From NCBI RefSeq assembly GCF_902706285.1, contig NZ_CACSKD010000019.1, positions 38,323-102,322 on the forward strand: a stretch of 64,000 nucleotides of DNA. Direction: 5' to 3'. The position numbers and the translations under genes are program-made. The DNA comes from Rhizobium sp. 18055. GTDB taxonomy: Bacteria > Pseudomonadota > Alphaproteobacteria > Rhizobiales > Rhizobiaceae. The notes beneath the pieces were generated by a model. It was not told where the DNA came from and searched no databases. It worked only from the letters and a program-made list of their open reading frames with translations. Of the stretch, positions 51,674 through 61,574 are shown one piece after another; within the stretch, counting starts at the first letter, position 1, and the number at the start of each line of letters is the position of its first letter.

Positions 51674-54490
51674 TTATGCTTCAGCGTCAGGAGGCGTATC
51701 GTCACCCGCATCAGGCGATGTCTCATCACCCGGCACGGCGGCGTTCTCATCGCCGTTCTCCAGGGTCTCGTCGACCTCGTCTTCCTCAGGCTCGCTAATG
51801 CGCTCGACCGAAACAACCTTCTCATCCTTGGAGGTGGAGAAGATGGTGACGCCCTTGGTGGCGCGGCTGGCGATGCGGATGCCGCCGACAGGTACGCGGA
51901 TCAACTGGCCACGATCCGACACCAGCATGATCTGGTCGCCATCGTCGACAGGGAAGGCCGCAACCAGTTCGCCGATCTCGCCTGTCTTCGACGTGTCGGT
52001 GGCGCGAATGCCCTTGCCGCCACGGCCGGAGATGCGGAAGTCGTAGGAAGACGACCGCTTGCCGTAGCCCTTCTCGGAAACCGTCAGCACGAACTGTTCG
52101 CGTGCCTTCAGCTCTTCGTAGCGCTCGTCGGTCAGCTGTCCCTCTTCGGTGACTTCCTCACCGACCAGCGCGATCTCTTCCCCTTCGCCCGTCGTCAGGC
52201 GACGGTCGTTGGCCGCACGCTTCAGGTAGGCAGCACGTTCCCACGGCTCGGCATCGACATGGCCGACGATGGTCATCGAGATGATCCGGTCGTTGTCGCC
52301 GAGATTGATGCCGCGCACGCCGATCGAGTTACGGCCGGCAAAGACGCGGACGTCATCGACCGCAAAGCGGATGCACTGGCCGAGCGCCGTCGTCAGCAGC
52401 ACGTCGTCATGCTCGGTGCAGGTCTCGACGGAGAGGATTTCGTCGCCCTCTTCCTCGAGCTTCATGGCGATCTTGCCGTTGCGGTTGACCTGGACGAAGT
52501 CGCTGAGCTTGTTGCGGCGCACGGTACCGCGCGTCGTCGAGAACATCACGTCCAGCTTGTCCCAGCTGTCCTCGTCCTCCGGTAATGGCAGGATGGTGGT
52601 GATGCGCTCGCCGGGTGCCAGCGGCAGCATGTTGATCAGGGCCTTGCCGCGCGAGGTCGGCGTACCGATCGGCAGGCGATAGACCTTTTCCTTGTAGACG
52701 ATACCGCGCGAGGAGAAGAACAGAACCGGCGTATGCGTGTTCAACACGAATAGCTGGCTAACGAAATCCTCGTCACGGGTGGTCATGCCGGAGCGGCCCT
52801 TGCCGCCGCGGCGCTGTGCCCGGTAGGTGGTCAGCGGCACGCGCTTGATGTAGCCGAGATGCGAAACGGTGACGACCATGTCTTCGCGTGCGATGAGATC
52901 CTCATCGTCCATCTCCAGGCCGCCATCCATTATCTCGGTGCGGCGCGGCGTGCCGAATTCATCGCGAACCGACGTCAGCTCATCCTTGACGATTGTCTGG
53001 ATACGGACGCGCGACGACAGGATATCGAGGTAATCCTTGATCTCTTCGCCGATCTTGTTGAGTTCGTCGCCGATTTCGTCACGGCCAAGAGCCGTCAAAC
53101 GGGCAAGACGCAGTTCGAGGATGGCGCGGGCCTGCTCTTCCGAGAGGTTGTAGGTCAGGTCCTCGTTGATGCGGTGACGCGGGTCGTCGATCAGGCGGAT
53201 CAGGCTTTCGACGTCGGCTGCCGGCCAGCGGCGCGTCATCAACTGTTCGCGTGCGGTCTGCGGATCCGGCGCCTGGCGGATCGTGCGGATGATCTCGTCG
53301 ATGTTGGCAACGGCAATCGCCAGACCGACCAAGACGTGGGCGCGGTCACGAGCCTTGCGGAGAAGGAATTTTGTTCTCCGGCTAACGACATCCTCGCGGA
53401 AGGAAACGAAAGCGCGCAGCATATCCAGCAGCGTCATCTGTTCCGGCTTGCCGCTGTTCAGCGCTACCATGTTGCAGCCGAACGAGGTCTGCAGCGGGGT
53501 GTAGCGGTAAAGCTGGTTGAGGATGACGTCGGCATTGGCATCGCGCTTCAGCTCGACAACAACGCGGTAGCCCTGACGGTCGGATTCGTCGCGCAGGTCG
53601 GAGATGCCCTCGATGCGCTTGTCACGCACCAGTTCGGCCATCTTCTCGATCATCGTCGATTTGTTCACCTGAAACGGGATCTCGGTGATGATGATCTGCT
53701 CGCGATCACCGCGCATCGGCTCGATCGCGGCAACGCCACGCATGATCACCGAGCCGCGGCCCGTCTCGTAGGCCGAGCGGATGCCGGCACGGCCAAGGAT
53801 CTTCGCGCCTGTCGGGAAGTCGGGACCCGGGATGATCTGGATCAGCTGCTCCAGCTCGATACCAGGATCGTTGATCAGCGCGATACAGCCGTCGATCACT
53901 TCGACCAGATTGTGCGGCGGAATGTTGGTCGCCATGCCGACGGCGATGCCACCCGCGCCGTTGACCAGAAGGTTCGGGAACTTCGCCGGAACCACGACGG
54001 GCTCGGAGAGCGTGCCGTCATAGTTGTCGCGGAAATCGACCGTTTCCTTGTCGAGGTCGTCGAGCAGCGAGTGCGCGGCCTTTTCGAGGCGGCACTCGGT
54101 GTAGCGTTCGGCCGCCGGCGGATCGCCATCGACGGAGCCGAAATTGCCCTGGCCGTCGATCAGCGGCAGGCGAAGAGACCAATCCTGCGCCATACGCGCC
54201 AGCGCATCGTAAATCGCCGAGTTGCCGTGCGGGTGAAATTTACCCATCACGTCCCCGGTGACGCGGGCGCACTTGACGTATTTCTTGTTCCAGTCGATGC
54301 CGAGTTCGGACATCCCGTAAAGGATGCGCCGATGCACCGGCTTGAGGCCGTCACGCACGTCTGGAAGTGCGCGACTGACGATAACGCTCATCGCGTAATC
54401 GAGATACGACCGCTGCATTTCCTCCATAATGGAGATGGGCTCGATGCCTGGCGGGAGCTTCCCGCCGCCGGGGGGTGTTTGCTCAGTCAA
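51674..54490 (-). CDS. gyrA: DNA gyrase subunit A
   Basis: Type II topoisomerase subunit that breaks and rejoins DNA during supercoiling. The 938-residue protein has the catalytic Tyr130 in A-E-R-Y-T-E, the quinolone-determining region H-P-H-G-N-S-A-I-Y-D with Ser91 and Asp95 unaltered (Asn replaces the usual Asp before Ser), and the GyrA-box Q-R-R-G-G-K-G in the C-terminal pinwheel, which distinguishes it from ParC. The C-terminus is acidic (D-D-T-P-P-D-A-E-A). Length is typical for rhizobia. Assignment is secure. Confidence 0.98.
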   Translation of the reverse strand: MTEQTPPGGGKLPPGIEPISIMEEMQRSYLDYAMSVIVSRALPDVRDGLKPVHRRILYGMSELGIDWNKKYVKCARVTGDVMGKFHPHGNSAIYDALARMAQDWSLRLPLIDGQGNFGSVDGDPPAAERYTECRLEKAAHSLLDDLDKETVDFRDNYDGTLSEPVVVPAKFPNLLVNGAGGIAVGMATNIPPHNLVEVIDGCIALINDPGIELEQLIQIIPGPDFPTGAKILGRAGIRSAYETGRGSVIMRGVAAIEPMRGDREQIIITEIPFQVNKSTMIEKMAELVRDKRIEGISDLRDESDRQGYRVVVELKRDANADVILNQLYRYTPLQTSFGCNMVALNSGKPEQMTLLDMLRAFVSFREDVVSRRTKFLLRKARDRAHVLVGLAIAVANIDEIIRTIRQAPDPQTAREQLMTRRWPAADVESLIRLIDDPRHRINEDLTYNLSEEQARAILELRLARLTALGRDEIGDELNKIGEEIKDYLDILSSRVRIQTIVKDELTSVRDEFGTPRRTEIMDGGLEMDDEDLIAREDMVVTVSHLGYIKRVPLTTYRAQRRGGKGRSGMTTRDEDFVSQLFVLNTHTPVLFFSSRGIVYKEKVYRLPIGTPTSRGKALINMLPLAPGERITTILPLPEDEDSWDKLDVMFSTTRGTVRRNKLSDFVQVNRNGKIAMKLEEEGDEILSVETCTEHDDVLLTTALGQCIRFAVDDVRVFAGRNSIGVRGINLGDNDRIISMTIVGHVDAEPWERAAYLKRAANDRRLTTGEGEEIALVGEEVTEEGQLTDERYEELKAREQFVLTVSEKGYGKRSSSYDFRISGRGGKGIRATDTSKTGEIGELVAAFPVDDGDQIMLVSDRGQLIRVPVGGIRIASRATKGVTIFSTSKDEKVVSVERISEPEEDEVDETLENGDENAAVPGDETSPDAGDDTPPDAEA

Positions 54491-54715
54491 AATGGATCAC
54501 GATCTCTTCTAGAATCACTGGAAGATTTATAGCGGAAAGGCTGTTCTTACGCCAATTTTGCCGGGAGTTTTGAACAGGCTTTTGCGGTCTATTCGAGGCA
54601 ATACAAGGGTTTCGGGCCCCAACGCTCGCCATGCGAGCAGCGCCATTTGCCAAATCGGTTTCCCCACACCACAATCGCCTGAAATCAAGCCTGTATATGG
54701 GCGCATGGAGGAACG

Positions 54716-55351
54716 ATGGCAAGCGCCGACCAACTGATCAACGCCTTCACCACGCTGCTCGTCACCATAGATCCGCCGGGTCTGGCACCAATCTTTCTCG
54801 GGCTGACCGTGGGCATGACCCGCGCCCAGCGCAAGCAGGTGGCGCTCCGCGGCTCGATCATCGCTTTCATCATCCTCGCGGTCTTCGCCCTCTTCGGCGC
54901 CAGCGTGCTTGGTGTGCTAGGCATCTCCATCGGCGCCTTCCGTATCGCCGGCGGCCTGCTGCTGTTCTGGATCGCCTTCGAAATGGTGTTCGAGAAGCGT
55001 CAGGATCGCAAGGAGAAGACCGGCACGGCGGCGATCACCGTCGATCACATCCAGAACATCGCGGTTTTTCCGCTGGCCATCCCGCTGATCTCCGGCCCGG
55101 GCGCCATCTCCGCCACCATCCTCTTGGCCGGATCGATGCACACCTCGTTCGAGCGGGCGCAGCTGATCCTGGTCATTGCCGCCAGCCTGCTGCTGCTGTT
55201 CCTGGCCCTGCTGATCGCCGAACGCGTCGATCGGTTCCTCGGCGTCACCGGCCGGGCGATACTGACCCGCCTGCTCGGCGTTATCCTCGCGGCCCTCGCC
55301 ACCCAGTTCGTCGTCGATGGCATCAAGTCGACGATGTCGCTCACGCCATAG
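54716..55351 (+). CDS. MarC family integral membrane protein
   Basis: A 211-residue inner-membrane protein with six predicted helices, an internal duplication typical of the MarC/NAAT family, and the conserved D-P-P-G-L-A-P-I-F motif in the first helix pair and P-L-A-I-P-L-I-S-G-P-G in the second. GGAGG lies just before the ATG. It was once linked to antibiotic resistance, but that role is not supported; the substrate is unknown. Last core gene before the restriction island. Confidence 0.92.
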   Translation: MASADQLINAFTTLLVTIDPPGLAPIFLGLTVGMTRAQRKQVALRGSIIAFIILAVFALFGASVLGVLGISIGAFRIAGGLLLFWIAFEMVFEKRQDRKEKTGTAAITVDHIQNIAVFPLAIPLISGPGAISATILLAGSMHTSFERAQLILVIAASLLLLFLALLIAERVDRFLGVTGRAILTRLLGVILAALATQFVVDGIKSTMSLTP

Positions 55352-56168
55352 GCGTGAGGCTCGTGAGCGCGGGATAAAGCCAAAACGAAAAACGGCGCAC
55401 CATCAGGCGCGCCGTTCTCGAAACGAAATCTGTTCTCGCATCAGAACGGAAGTGCGGAACAAAAAACTGTAAAGTGAGAGAGAGCCACTGGAATCCACCG
55501 GGTTGAGCGCATTATGTTGCCGCCAATCCTAGAATTTGTAAACATTGGGCCATTTTCGCCTTAGTTTCTTTACAGATTTTCCGAAGGAGTTCAACTCAAA
55601 CGAGCTGCATTTGCAGCTTTGGGGAGATAAGATACGGCGGCTCACTCGATGGTCGTCCTCCGATCACGGATTAGAAGTGTCTGTTCCACACGCGGAGTGG
55701 CAAGAGATGCCGTGGTTCGCTTCGGTGCGCTTTCGATGATCTCACCCCGGTTCTGGAAAACGGTAGGCCGCTCTGAGTTGATCCTGGCTGTGGTAACCCG
55801 GTGGTCCATTGCCGATCCGTCGTCCTCCGGGATCGCGTGCCGAGCAATTTGTCTGGTTGTCGTAACGGCCGGTGAAGTCTTATTGCAGTTCGTTAGGTCA
55901 GCATCTTCTCTTCGACTATTGTGGCAAGACCTCAGGTCTAAACACTCTCAAATCAACTATCGTCAACGCATTTAAAATCTAGCTGAGTCCGATAGCGGGT
56001 CGGCGTGTTTGAGAGCGGGCAATTCCGTCGAAATAGTGTCTTGAGTAAACCTCCCGATTGAATAGGCCCTCAACGGCAGGCTCCCCTTTTTGTCAATGAG
56101 CAGCTATACATATCGAATCCTAGAAGGGGCATGCACGCCTATGTAGTCTGCGGAGTGACACTCTTAAC
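55352..56168. other. Gene-poor junction between core genome and restriction island
   Basis: 817 bases with only the marC terminator near its left end. The remaining sequence is more A+T-rich than the flanks and has only short frames without ribosome binding sites or recognisable motifs. No integrase, tRNA or attachment-site-like repeat could be identified. GGAGTGAC 13 bases before the hsdR ATG is the only translation signal. It probably holds the promoter of the restriction operon and decayed sequence. Confidence 0.6.
55391..55416 (+). terminator. Rho-independent terminator of marC
   Basis: AACGGCGC (55391-55398) and GCGCCGTT (55409-55416) form an 8-base stem with a 10-base loop, followed by CTCG; no long T-run. 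Confidence 0.6.
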
Positions 56169-59100
56169 ATGAACACACTCGAAAGCCGCCTTGAAGAGTC
56201 ACTCGTCGCAAAGCTGCAGGACCTCAAATACGAATACCGCCCGGAAATTCGTGACCGCGCCACGCTGGAGCAGAACTTCCGTGAGAAGTTCGAAGCGCTT
56301 AACCGTGTCCGCCTCACCAATGGCGAGTTCTCACGCCTTCTCGACGAGATCGTCACGCCTGACGTCTTCACAGCGGCCCGCACGCTGCGCGAGCGCAATA
56401 GTTTCACCCGCGATGACGGCACGCCGCTCAACTACACCCTCGTCAACATCAAGGACTGGTGCAAGAACACCTTCGAGGTGGTCAATCAACTGCGCATCAA
56501 TACGGACAACAGCCATCATCGCTACGACGTCATAATTCTGATCAACGGCGTCCCCGCTGTTCAAATCGAGCTGAAAAGCCTCGGCATCAGTCCCCGCCGC
56601 GCGATGGAGCAGATCGTCGAATACAAGAACGATCCGGGCAACGGCTACAGCAAGACGCTTCTCTGCTTCCTTCAGCTTTTCATTGTCAGCAATCGTGACC
56701 GCACCTTCTACTTCGCGAACAACAATGCCCGGCACTTCGCTTTCAATGCCGAAGAACGCTTTCTTCCAGTCTATGAGTTCGCAGACGTGGACAACAAGAA
56801 GGTCACCCATCTCGATAGCTTCGCCGAGACCTTCCTCGTCAAATGCACCCTTGGGCAAACCATCAGCCGTTACATGGTGCTCGTTGCCAGCGAGCAAAAG
56901 CTCTTGATGATGCGGCCATATCAAATCTATGCGGTGAAGGCGATTGTCGACTGCATCACCCAGAACTGTGGCAACGGCTATATCTGGCACACCACCGGCA
57001 GCGGCAAGACACTCACGTCCTTCAAGACCTCAACCCTTCTCAAGGACAATCCTGATATCGAGAAATGCCTCTTCGTCGTGGACCGCAAAGACCTCGACCG
57101 TCAGACCCGCGAAGAGTTCAACAGATTCCAGGAAGGCTGCGTCGAGGAAAATACCAATACTGCTTCCCTCGTTCGACGTCTTCTCTCAGACGACTACGCC
57201 GACAAGGTGATCGTCTGCACGATCCAGAAGCTTGGCCTGGCGCTAGACGAAAACAGCAAGCGCAACAAGCAGCAGAAGAAGGACGGCAGACAGACCTACA
57301 AGGAGCAGTTGGAGCCTCTTCGCGACAAACGCATCGTTTTCATCTTCGACGAGTGTCACCGCTCCCAGTTCGGCGAAAACCACAAAGCTATCAAGGATTT
57401 CTTCCCCCAGGCCCAACTCTTTGGTTTTACTGGCACACCCATCTTTGAAGAGAACGCCAGCCGCGTGAAGATAGAGGATGAAGAGGCCTCGTTCCAGACA
57501 ACCAGGGAGCTCTTCCAGAAGCAGCTCCACGCATACACGATCACACACGCCATCGAGGACGCAAATGTCCTGCGATTTCATATCGATTTCTTCAAGCCGG
57601 AAGGCAAGAAACTGCCCAAGCCGGGCGAACCGCTCGCGAAGAAGGCGGTCATCGAGGCCATTCTTGCGAAGCACGACGCCGCCACGGGCGGGCGTAGGTT
57701 CAATGCACTGCTAGCAACCGCGTCCATCAATGACGCCATCGAATACCATCGCCTATTCGCCGAACTGCAGTCCGAAAAACGAAAGACCGCCCCCGACTTC
57801 CAGCCCCTGAACATCGCTTGTGTCTTCTCACCGCCCGCCGAGGGCGATCCCGATGTGAAGCAGATTCAGGAGGACCTGCCGCAGGAAAAGGAGGACAACG
57901 CCGTCGAGCCGGAGAAGAAGAAGGAAGCCCTCAAGGCGATCCTTGAAGACTACAATACCCACTACGGCTCCAATCACAGCATTGGCGAGTTCGACCTCTA
58001 TTATCAGGATGTGCAAAAGCGGATCAAAGACCAGCAATGGCCGAATGCCGACCAGCCACATGCGCAGAAAATCGACATCACCATCGTGGTGGACATGCTG
58101 CTGACCGGCTTCGATTCCAAATATCTGAACACGCTCTATGTAGACAAGAAGCTCAAGCACCATGGGTTGATTCAGGCCTTCTCCCGTACCAACCGCGTGC
58201 TCAACGCCACGAAACCCTACGGCAACATTCTCGACTTCCGCCAGCAGCAGGACGCCGTCGATGCCGCCATCGCCCTTTTTTCCGGCGAGTCTGCGGGGGA
58301 AAAAGTACGCGAAATCTGGCTGGTCGATAAGGCTCCCGTCGTCATCCAAAAACTAGAAGTCGCGGTGCAGAAACTGGATGCCTTCATGAAATCTCAGGGC
58401 CTAGATTGCGCGCCCGACGCGGTGCCTAACCTCAAGGGCGATGCCGCCCGTGCCGTTTTCATTGAACGCTTCAAGGAAGTCCAGCGCCTCAAGACCCAGC
58501 TCGACCAATACACCGACATCACCGACGAGAACGCCGCCGCCATCGAGCAGATTCTGCCCAAGGAAAATCTGCTTGGGTTCCGGGGTGCCTATCTGGAAAC
58601 CGCCCAGCGGCTCAAAGCCCAACAGGACAAGGTCACGGACAAACCTAGTCCGGAAGTGGACCAGCTCGATTTCGAGTTCGTCCTCTTTGCTTCTGCCGTC
58701 ATCGACTACGACTACATCATGGGCCTTATCGCTCGCTTCTCTCAAGCGACGCCGGGCAAGCAAAAAATGAGCCGCGAGCAACTTGTTGGCCTCATCCAGT
58801 CCGATGCCAAGTTTATGAACGAAAGCGAGGACATCGCCGCCTACATTGCCACATTGAAAGCGGGCGAAGGGCTAAGCGAAAAAACCATCCGCGATGGCTA
58901 CTCGCGCTTCAAAGGCGAAAAGGAAGCGGCGGAACTAGCAGGCATCGCGGAAAAACATGGCCTCACCACCTCTAACCTGCAAACCTTCGTCGACGGCATT
59001 CTGCAACGGATGATCTTCGATGGGGAGCAACTGACCGACCTGATGGAACCGCTCGGTTTGAACTGGAAAGCCCGTCGTGTGGCGGAACTTGACCTCATGG

Positions 59101-59174
59101 CCCAACTTCTGCCCCTGCTTACCAAACGCGCCGGAGGGCGCGAAATTTCAGGACTCAGCGCTTATGAGCAGTAA
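56169..59174 (+). CDS. hsdR: Type I restriction enzyme R subunit (HsdR, EcoR124-like)
   Basis: Endonuclease and DNA translocase of a type I restriction system, 1001 residues. The N-terminal nuclease shows the PD-(D/E)xK pattern with Asp120 and E-L-K (Glu134, Lys136). The SF2 motor has Walker A T-G-S-G-K-T (residues 276-281), D-E-C-H (394-397) as motif II, and F-G-F-T-G-T-P as motif III. The C-terminal helical region binds the modification core. The pattern is that of the IC (EcoR124/EcoprrI) family. Base composition is lower in G+C than the upstream genes. First gene of the operon, ending in an 11-base overlap with hsdS. Confidence 0.95.
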   Translation: MNTLESRLEESLVAKLQDLKYEYRPEIRDRATLEQNFREKFEALNRVRLTNGEFSRLLDEIVTPDVFTAARTLRERNSFTRDDGTPLNYTLVNIKDWCKNTFEVVNQLRINTDNSHHRYDVIILINGVPAVQIELKSLGISPRRAMEQIVEYKNDPGNGYSKTLLCFLQLFIVSNRDRTFYFANNNARHFAFNAEERFLPVYEFADVDNKKVTHLDSFAETFLVKCTLGQTISRYMVLVASEQKLLMMRPYQIYAVKAIVDCITQNCGNGYIWHTTGSGKTLTSFKTSTLLKDNPDIEKCLFVVDRKDLDRQTREEFNRFQEGCVEENTNTASLVRRLLSDDYADKVIVCTIQKLGLALDENSKRNKQQKKDGRQTYKEQLEPLRDKRIVFIFDECHRSQFGENHKAIKDFFPQAQLFGFTGTPIFEENASRVKIEDEEASFQTTRELFQKQLHAYTITHAIEDANVLRFHIDFFKPEGKKLPKPGEPLAKKAVIEAILAKHDAATGGRRFNALLATASINDAIEYHRLFAELQSEKRKTAPDFQPLNIACVFSPPAEGDPDVKQIQEDLPQEKEDNAVEPEKKKEALKAILEDYNTHYGSNHSIGEFDLYYQDVQKRIKDQQWPNADQPHAQKIDITIVVDMLLTGFDSKYLNTLYVDKKLKHHGLIQAFSRTNRVLNATKPYGNILDFRQQQDAVDAAIALFSGESAGEKVREIWLVDKAPVVIQKLEVAVQKLDAFMKSQGLDCAPDAVPNLKGDAARAVFIERFKEVQRLKTQLDQYTDITDENAAAIEQILPKENLLGFRGAYLETAQRLKAQQDKVTDKPSPEVDQLDFEFVLFASAVIDYDYIMGLIARFSQATPGKQKMSREQLVGLIQSDAKFMNESEDIAAYIATLKAGEGLSEKTIRDGYSRFKGEKEAAELAGIAEKHGLTTSNLQTFVDGILQRMIFDGEQLTDLMEPLGLNWKARRVAELDLMAQLLPLLTKRAGGREISGLSAYEQ

Positions 59175-60387
59175 CGCGATCACCAGGACCACAAAGAGCG
59201 ACGGCAAACCCGCAGTGACACCCAAGCTCCGCTTTCCGGAGTTTCGGGATACGGAAGGTTGGAAGCTTAAAAGCCTACAGGATGCGTCTGTACCAGTCGT
59301 CGAACGAGTCGGCCAAAGGAAACTCACTCCGGTCAGCATTTCTGCCGGGATTGGATTTGTGCCACAGTCTGAGAAGTTCGGCAGGGATATTTCCGGCAAC
59401 CAGTATCAGCTCTACACCCTGGTCCGTGATGGCGACTTTGTTTTTAACAAAGGAAACTCAATCAAATTCCCACAAGGCTGCGTTTATCTCTTGCAAGGTT
59501 GGGGACAAGTCGCCGCGCCAAATGTCTTTATCTGCTTCCGGCTGAAAGATGGCTACTCGAACGGCTTCTTTCAGAACTGCTTCGAGCAAAACCAGCATGG
59601 CAAACAGCTCAAGAAAGACATTACGAGCGGCGCACGAAGCAACGGCTTGCTGAACATCAACAAAAAGACTTTCTTTAGCATAGAACTACAAGTACCGAGC
59701 CTTGCCGAACAACAAAAAATCGCCGACTGTCTGTCTTCGGTAGACGAGCTGATTGCCGCCCAAGCCCGGAAAGTGGACGCGATCGAGAGTCATAAAAAAG
59801 GGCTGATGCAGCAGCTTTTCCCATGCGAAGGCGAAACTCAGCCTCGCTTCCGCTTCCCCGGATTCGAAGACGATTGGAATGACGGCCAACTTGAAGCCCT
59901 TTGCGTCAGTGTTTCATCGGGCAAAGATCAGCGAAAAGCGGATGGTGCATTTAACCTGTACGGTTCGACTGGAATTATCGGCAAAACGGAGCGCCCCAGT
60001 TATAATGCACCGCACATCCTCGTTGCGAGAGTGGGTGCCAATGCTGGTCATTTAACCAGAGCAACAGGCCAGTTCGGTGTCACCGACAACACGCTGGTCA
60101 TTAATCTAAAACCAGCAGTAAACATGGACTTTATTTTTTATTACCTTGAAAACATAAACATCAACAAACTAATATTTGGTTCGGGGCAGCCATTGATAAC
60201 CGGAACAATTTTGAAGAATTTGCAAATCGTCGTTCCGGATGCGCTCGAACAACAACGCATTGCCAACTGCCTCATCAGCCTCGACGCCCTCATCGCCGCG
60301 CAAACCAAAAAGCTCGACAGCCTGAAATCCCACAGGAAAGGCCTGAGGCAGCAGCTTTTCCCAAGTCAGGACGAAGTTGAGGCATGA
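59164..60387 (+). CDS. hsdS: Type I restriction enzyme specificity subunit (HsdS)
   Basis: Determines the DNA target of both restriction and modification. The 407-residue protein has two target recognition domains (about 20-178 and 240-359), each followed by a conserved helical spacer: A-E-Q-Q-K-I-A-D-C-L-S-S-V near 181 and E-Q-Q-R-I-A-N-C-L-I-S-L near 362, with S-H-K-K-G-L and S-H-R-K-G-L-R-Q-Q-L-F-P as paired repeats. The ATG at 59164 lies within the end of hsdR, so an earlier frame is rejected. The second recognition domain is markedly A+T-rich, a sign of exchange. It ends in an ATGA overlap with prrC. Confidence 0.93.
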   Translation: MSSNAITRTTKSDGKPAVTPKLRFPEFRDTEGWKLKSLQDASVPVVERVGQRKLTPVSISAGIGFVPQSEKFGRDISGNQYQLYTLVRDGDFVFNKGNSIKFPQGCVYLLQGWGQVAAPNVFICFRLKDGYSNGFFQNCFEQNQHGKQLKKDITSGARSNGLLNINKKTFFSIELQVPSLAEQQKIADCLSSVDELIAAQARKVDAIESHKKGLMQQLFPCEGETQPRFRFPGFEDDWNDGQLEALCVSVSSGKDQRKADGAFNLYGSTGIIGKTERPSYNAPHILVARVGANAGHLTRATGQFGVTDNTLVINLKPAVNMDFIFYYLENININKLIFGSGQPLITGTILKNLQIVVPDALEQQRIANCLISLDALIAAQTKKLDSLKSHRKGLRQQLFPSQDEVEA

Positions 60388-61574
60388 GCGGCATCCGGAC
60401 CTATCAGAGCTTGCGAACTTTGGTGACGCGGCTGCGTGATGACTTGAATAGCTCCGATCTCGTCTTGCTTTTCGCCTATAATCGCACGGGCAAGACGCGC
60501 CTTTCCATGGAATTTAAAGACGCTGGAAAGCGCAAGACCAACAAAAATCCTACCGGGAGTGCCGACACCCTCTATTTCAACGCCTTCACTGAAGATTTGT
60601 TCGTCTGGGAAAATGACCTCGACGGCGACAGCGTTCGCCATCTTCAGCTGAATGCAAAATCAAAGTTCTTCACCGCTCTGACCGAACTGGCGCTCGATGA
60701 AACGATCGCTGGCTACCTCAGCCGTTACACGGACTTTGAATTCGACATCGACTACACCGCCTGGAAGGTGTCGTTTCGGAAAGATAAAGAAGAGAATATC
60801 AAAATTTCCCGAGGCGAACAAAACATCTTCATCTGGTGCCTCTTTATGGCGATCTGTGAGCGGATGCTTGATGGTCACATTTCTTACCAGTCAAACAAAT
60901 ACCTTTACATAGACGATCCTATCTCATCGCTTGATGACAACAATGCCATTTCCGTTGCCTGTGACCTTGCCAAGCTTCTGCGTCGCGCCGCCACTCGCAA
61001 AGACAGCAGTGGTGCGCACGCCCCCATCAAGGTCATCTTCTCATCTCACCACATTCTGTTTTTCAATGTCATGTGCAACGAAATCGGGCGGCGCGTGGAT
61101 GACGAGCCTAAAGTCATCCACAAGCGCTATTTTTTGCATCGTCCGAACAGCGACGGGGTTTATACGCTTAGGGCGACTGAGGATACGCCACTCTACCACC
61201 ACGTCGCGACCCTTGCCGAACTGCAGCGGGCCGCCGATCCAAACACCGGCAAACTTTACACTTTTCACTTCAATGCCTTGCGCAGCATTATGGAAAAGAC
61301 AGCATCCTTTTTCGGGCATGCCGGAATGGCCTTCTGCCTGAAAGCTCTAGATAACGAGGATGATAGAGCGCTCTTTAACCGGGCACTCCAACTGCTGAGT
61401 CACGGTGCGTATTCTATCCATGAGCCTACTGAAATGGGTGAAGACAACAAGGAACTTTTCCGCCGAATTTTGAGAGAGTTCATAGGGAAGTTTGAATTCG
61501 CAGTGCCTGAATTGATTCCGGCACTCGCACCCAACCCCGCTGCAGCCGATAAAGAAGTACCAGCCCATGAATGA
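60384..61574 (+). CDS. prrC: PrrC-like anticodon nuclease
   Basis: Latent RNase held inactive by a type I restriction complex and switched on when a phage disables it; E. coli PrrC cleaves tRNA-Lys in its anticodon loop. The 396-residue length equals that of E. coli PrrC as I recall it. The N-terminal ABC-type ATPase has Walker A N-R-T-G-K-T (33-38; Arg replaces the usual Gly), a signature-like S-R-G-E-Q (142-146), Walker B Y-L-Y-I-D-D-P (173-179), D-loop S-S-L-D-D-N (181-186) and an H-switch near His222. The C-terminal nuclease keeps the Arg300-x3-Glu304 pair in L-R-S-I-M-E-K-T-A-S-F and His340 in L-L-S-H, matching the known Arg-Glu-His triad. It overlaps hsdS by 4 and hsdM by 8 bases. Confidence 0.85.
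   Translation: MSGIRTYQSLRTLVTRLRDDLNSSDLVLLFAYNRTGKTRLSMEFKDAGKRKTNKNPTGSADTLYFNAFTEDLFVWENDLDGDSVRHLQLNAKSKFFTALTELALDETIAGYLSRYTDFEFDIDYTAWKVSFRKDKEENIKISRGEQNIFIWCLFMAICERMLDGHISYQSNKYLYIDDPISSLDDNNAISVACDLAKLLRRAATRKDSSGAHAPIKVIFSSHHILFFNVMCNEIGRRVDDEPKVIHKRYFLHRPNSDGVYTLRATEDTPLYHHVATLAELQRAADPNTGKLYTFHFNALRSIMEKTASFFGHAGMAFCLKALDNEDDRALFNRALQLLSHGAYSIHEPTEMGEDNKELFRRILREFIGKFEFAVPELIPALAPNPAAADKEVPAHE

Noticed and set aside
51674..54490. Possible quinolone-resistance change in gyrA (Asn instead of Asp before Ser91)
   Set aside because: The resistance-associated Ser91 and Asp95 are unchanged; the Asn is more likely lineage variation.
52859..54532. Long open frame on the plus strand opposite gyrA
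   Set aside because: Antisense shadow of gyrA produced by high G+C codon bias; residue composition is non-protein-like and there is no ribosome binding site.
55545..55975. Short frames in the junction before hsdR
   Set aside because: No ribosome binding site, atypical composition and no recognisable motif; not supported as genes.
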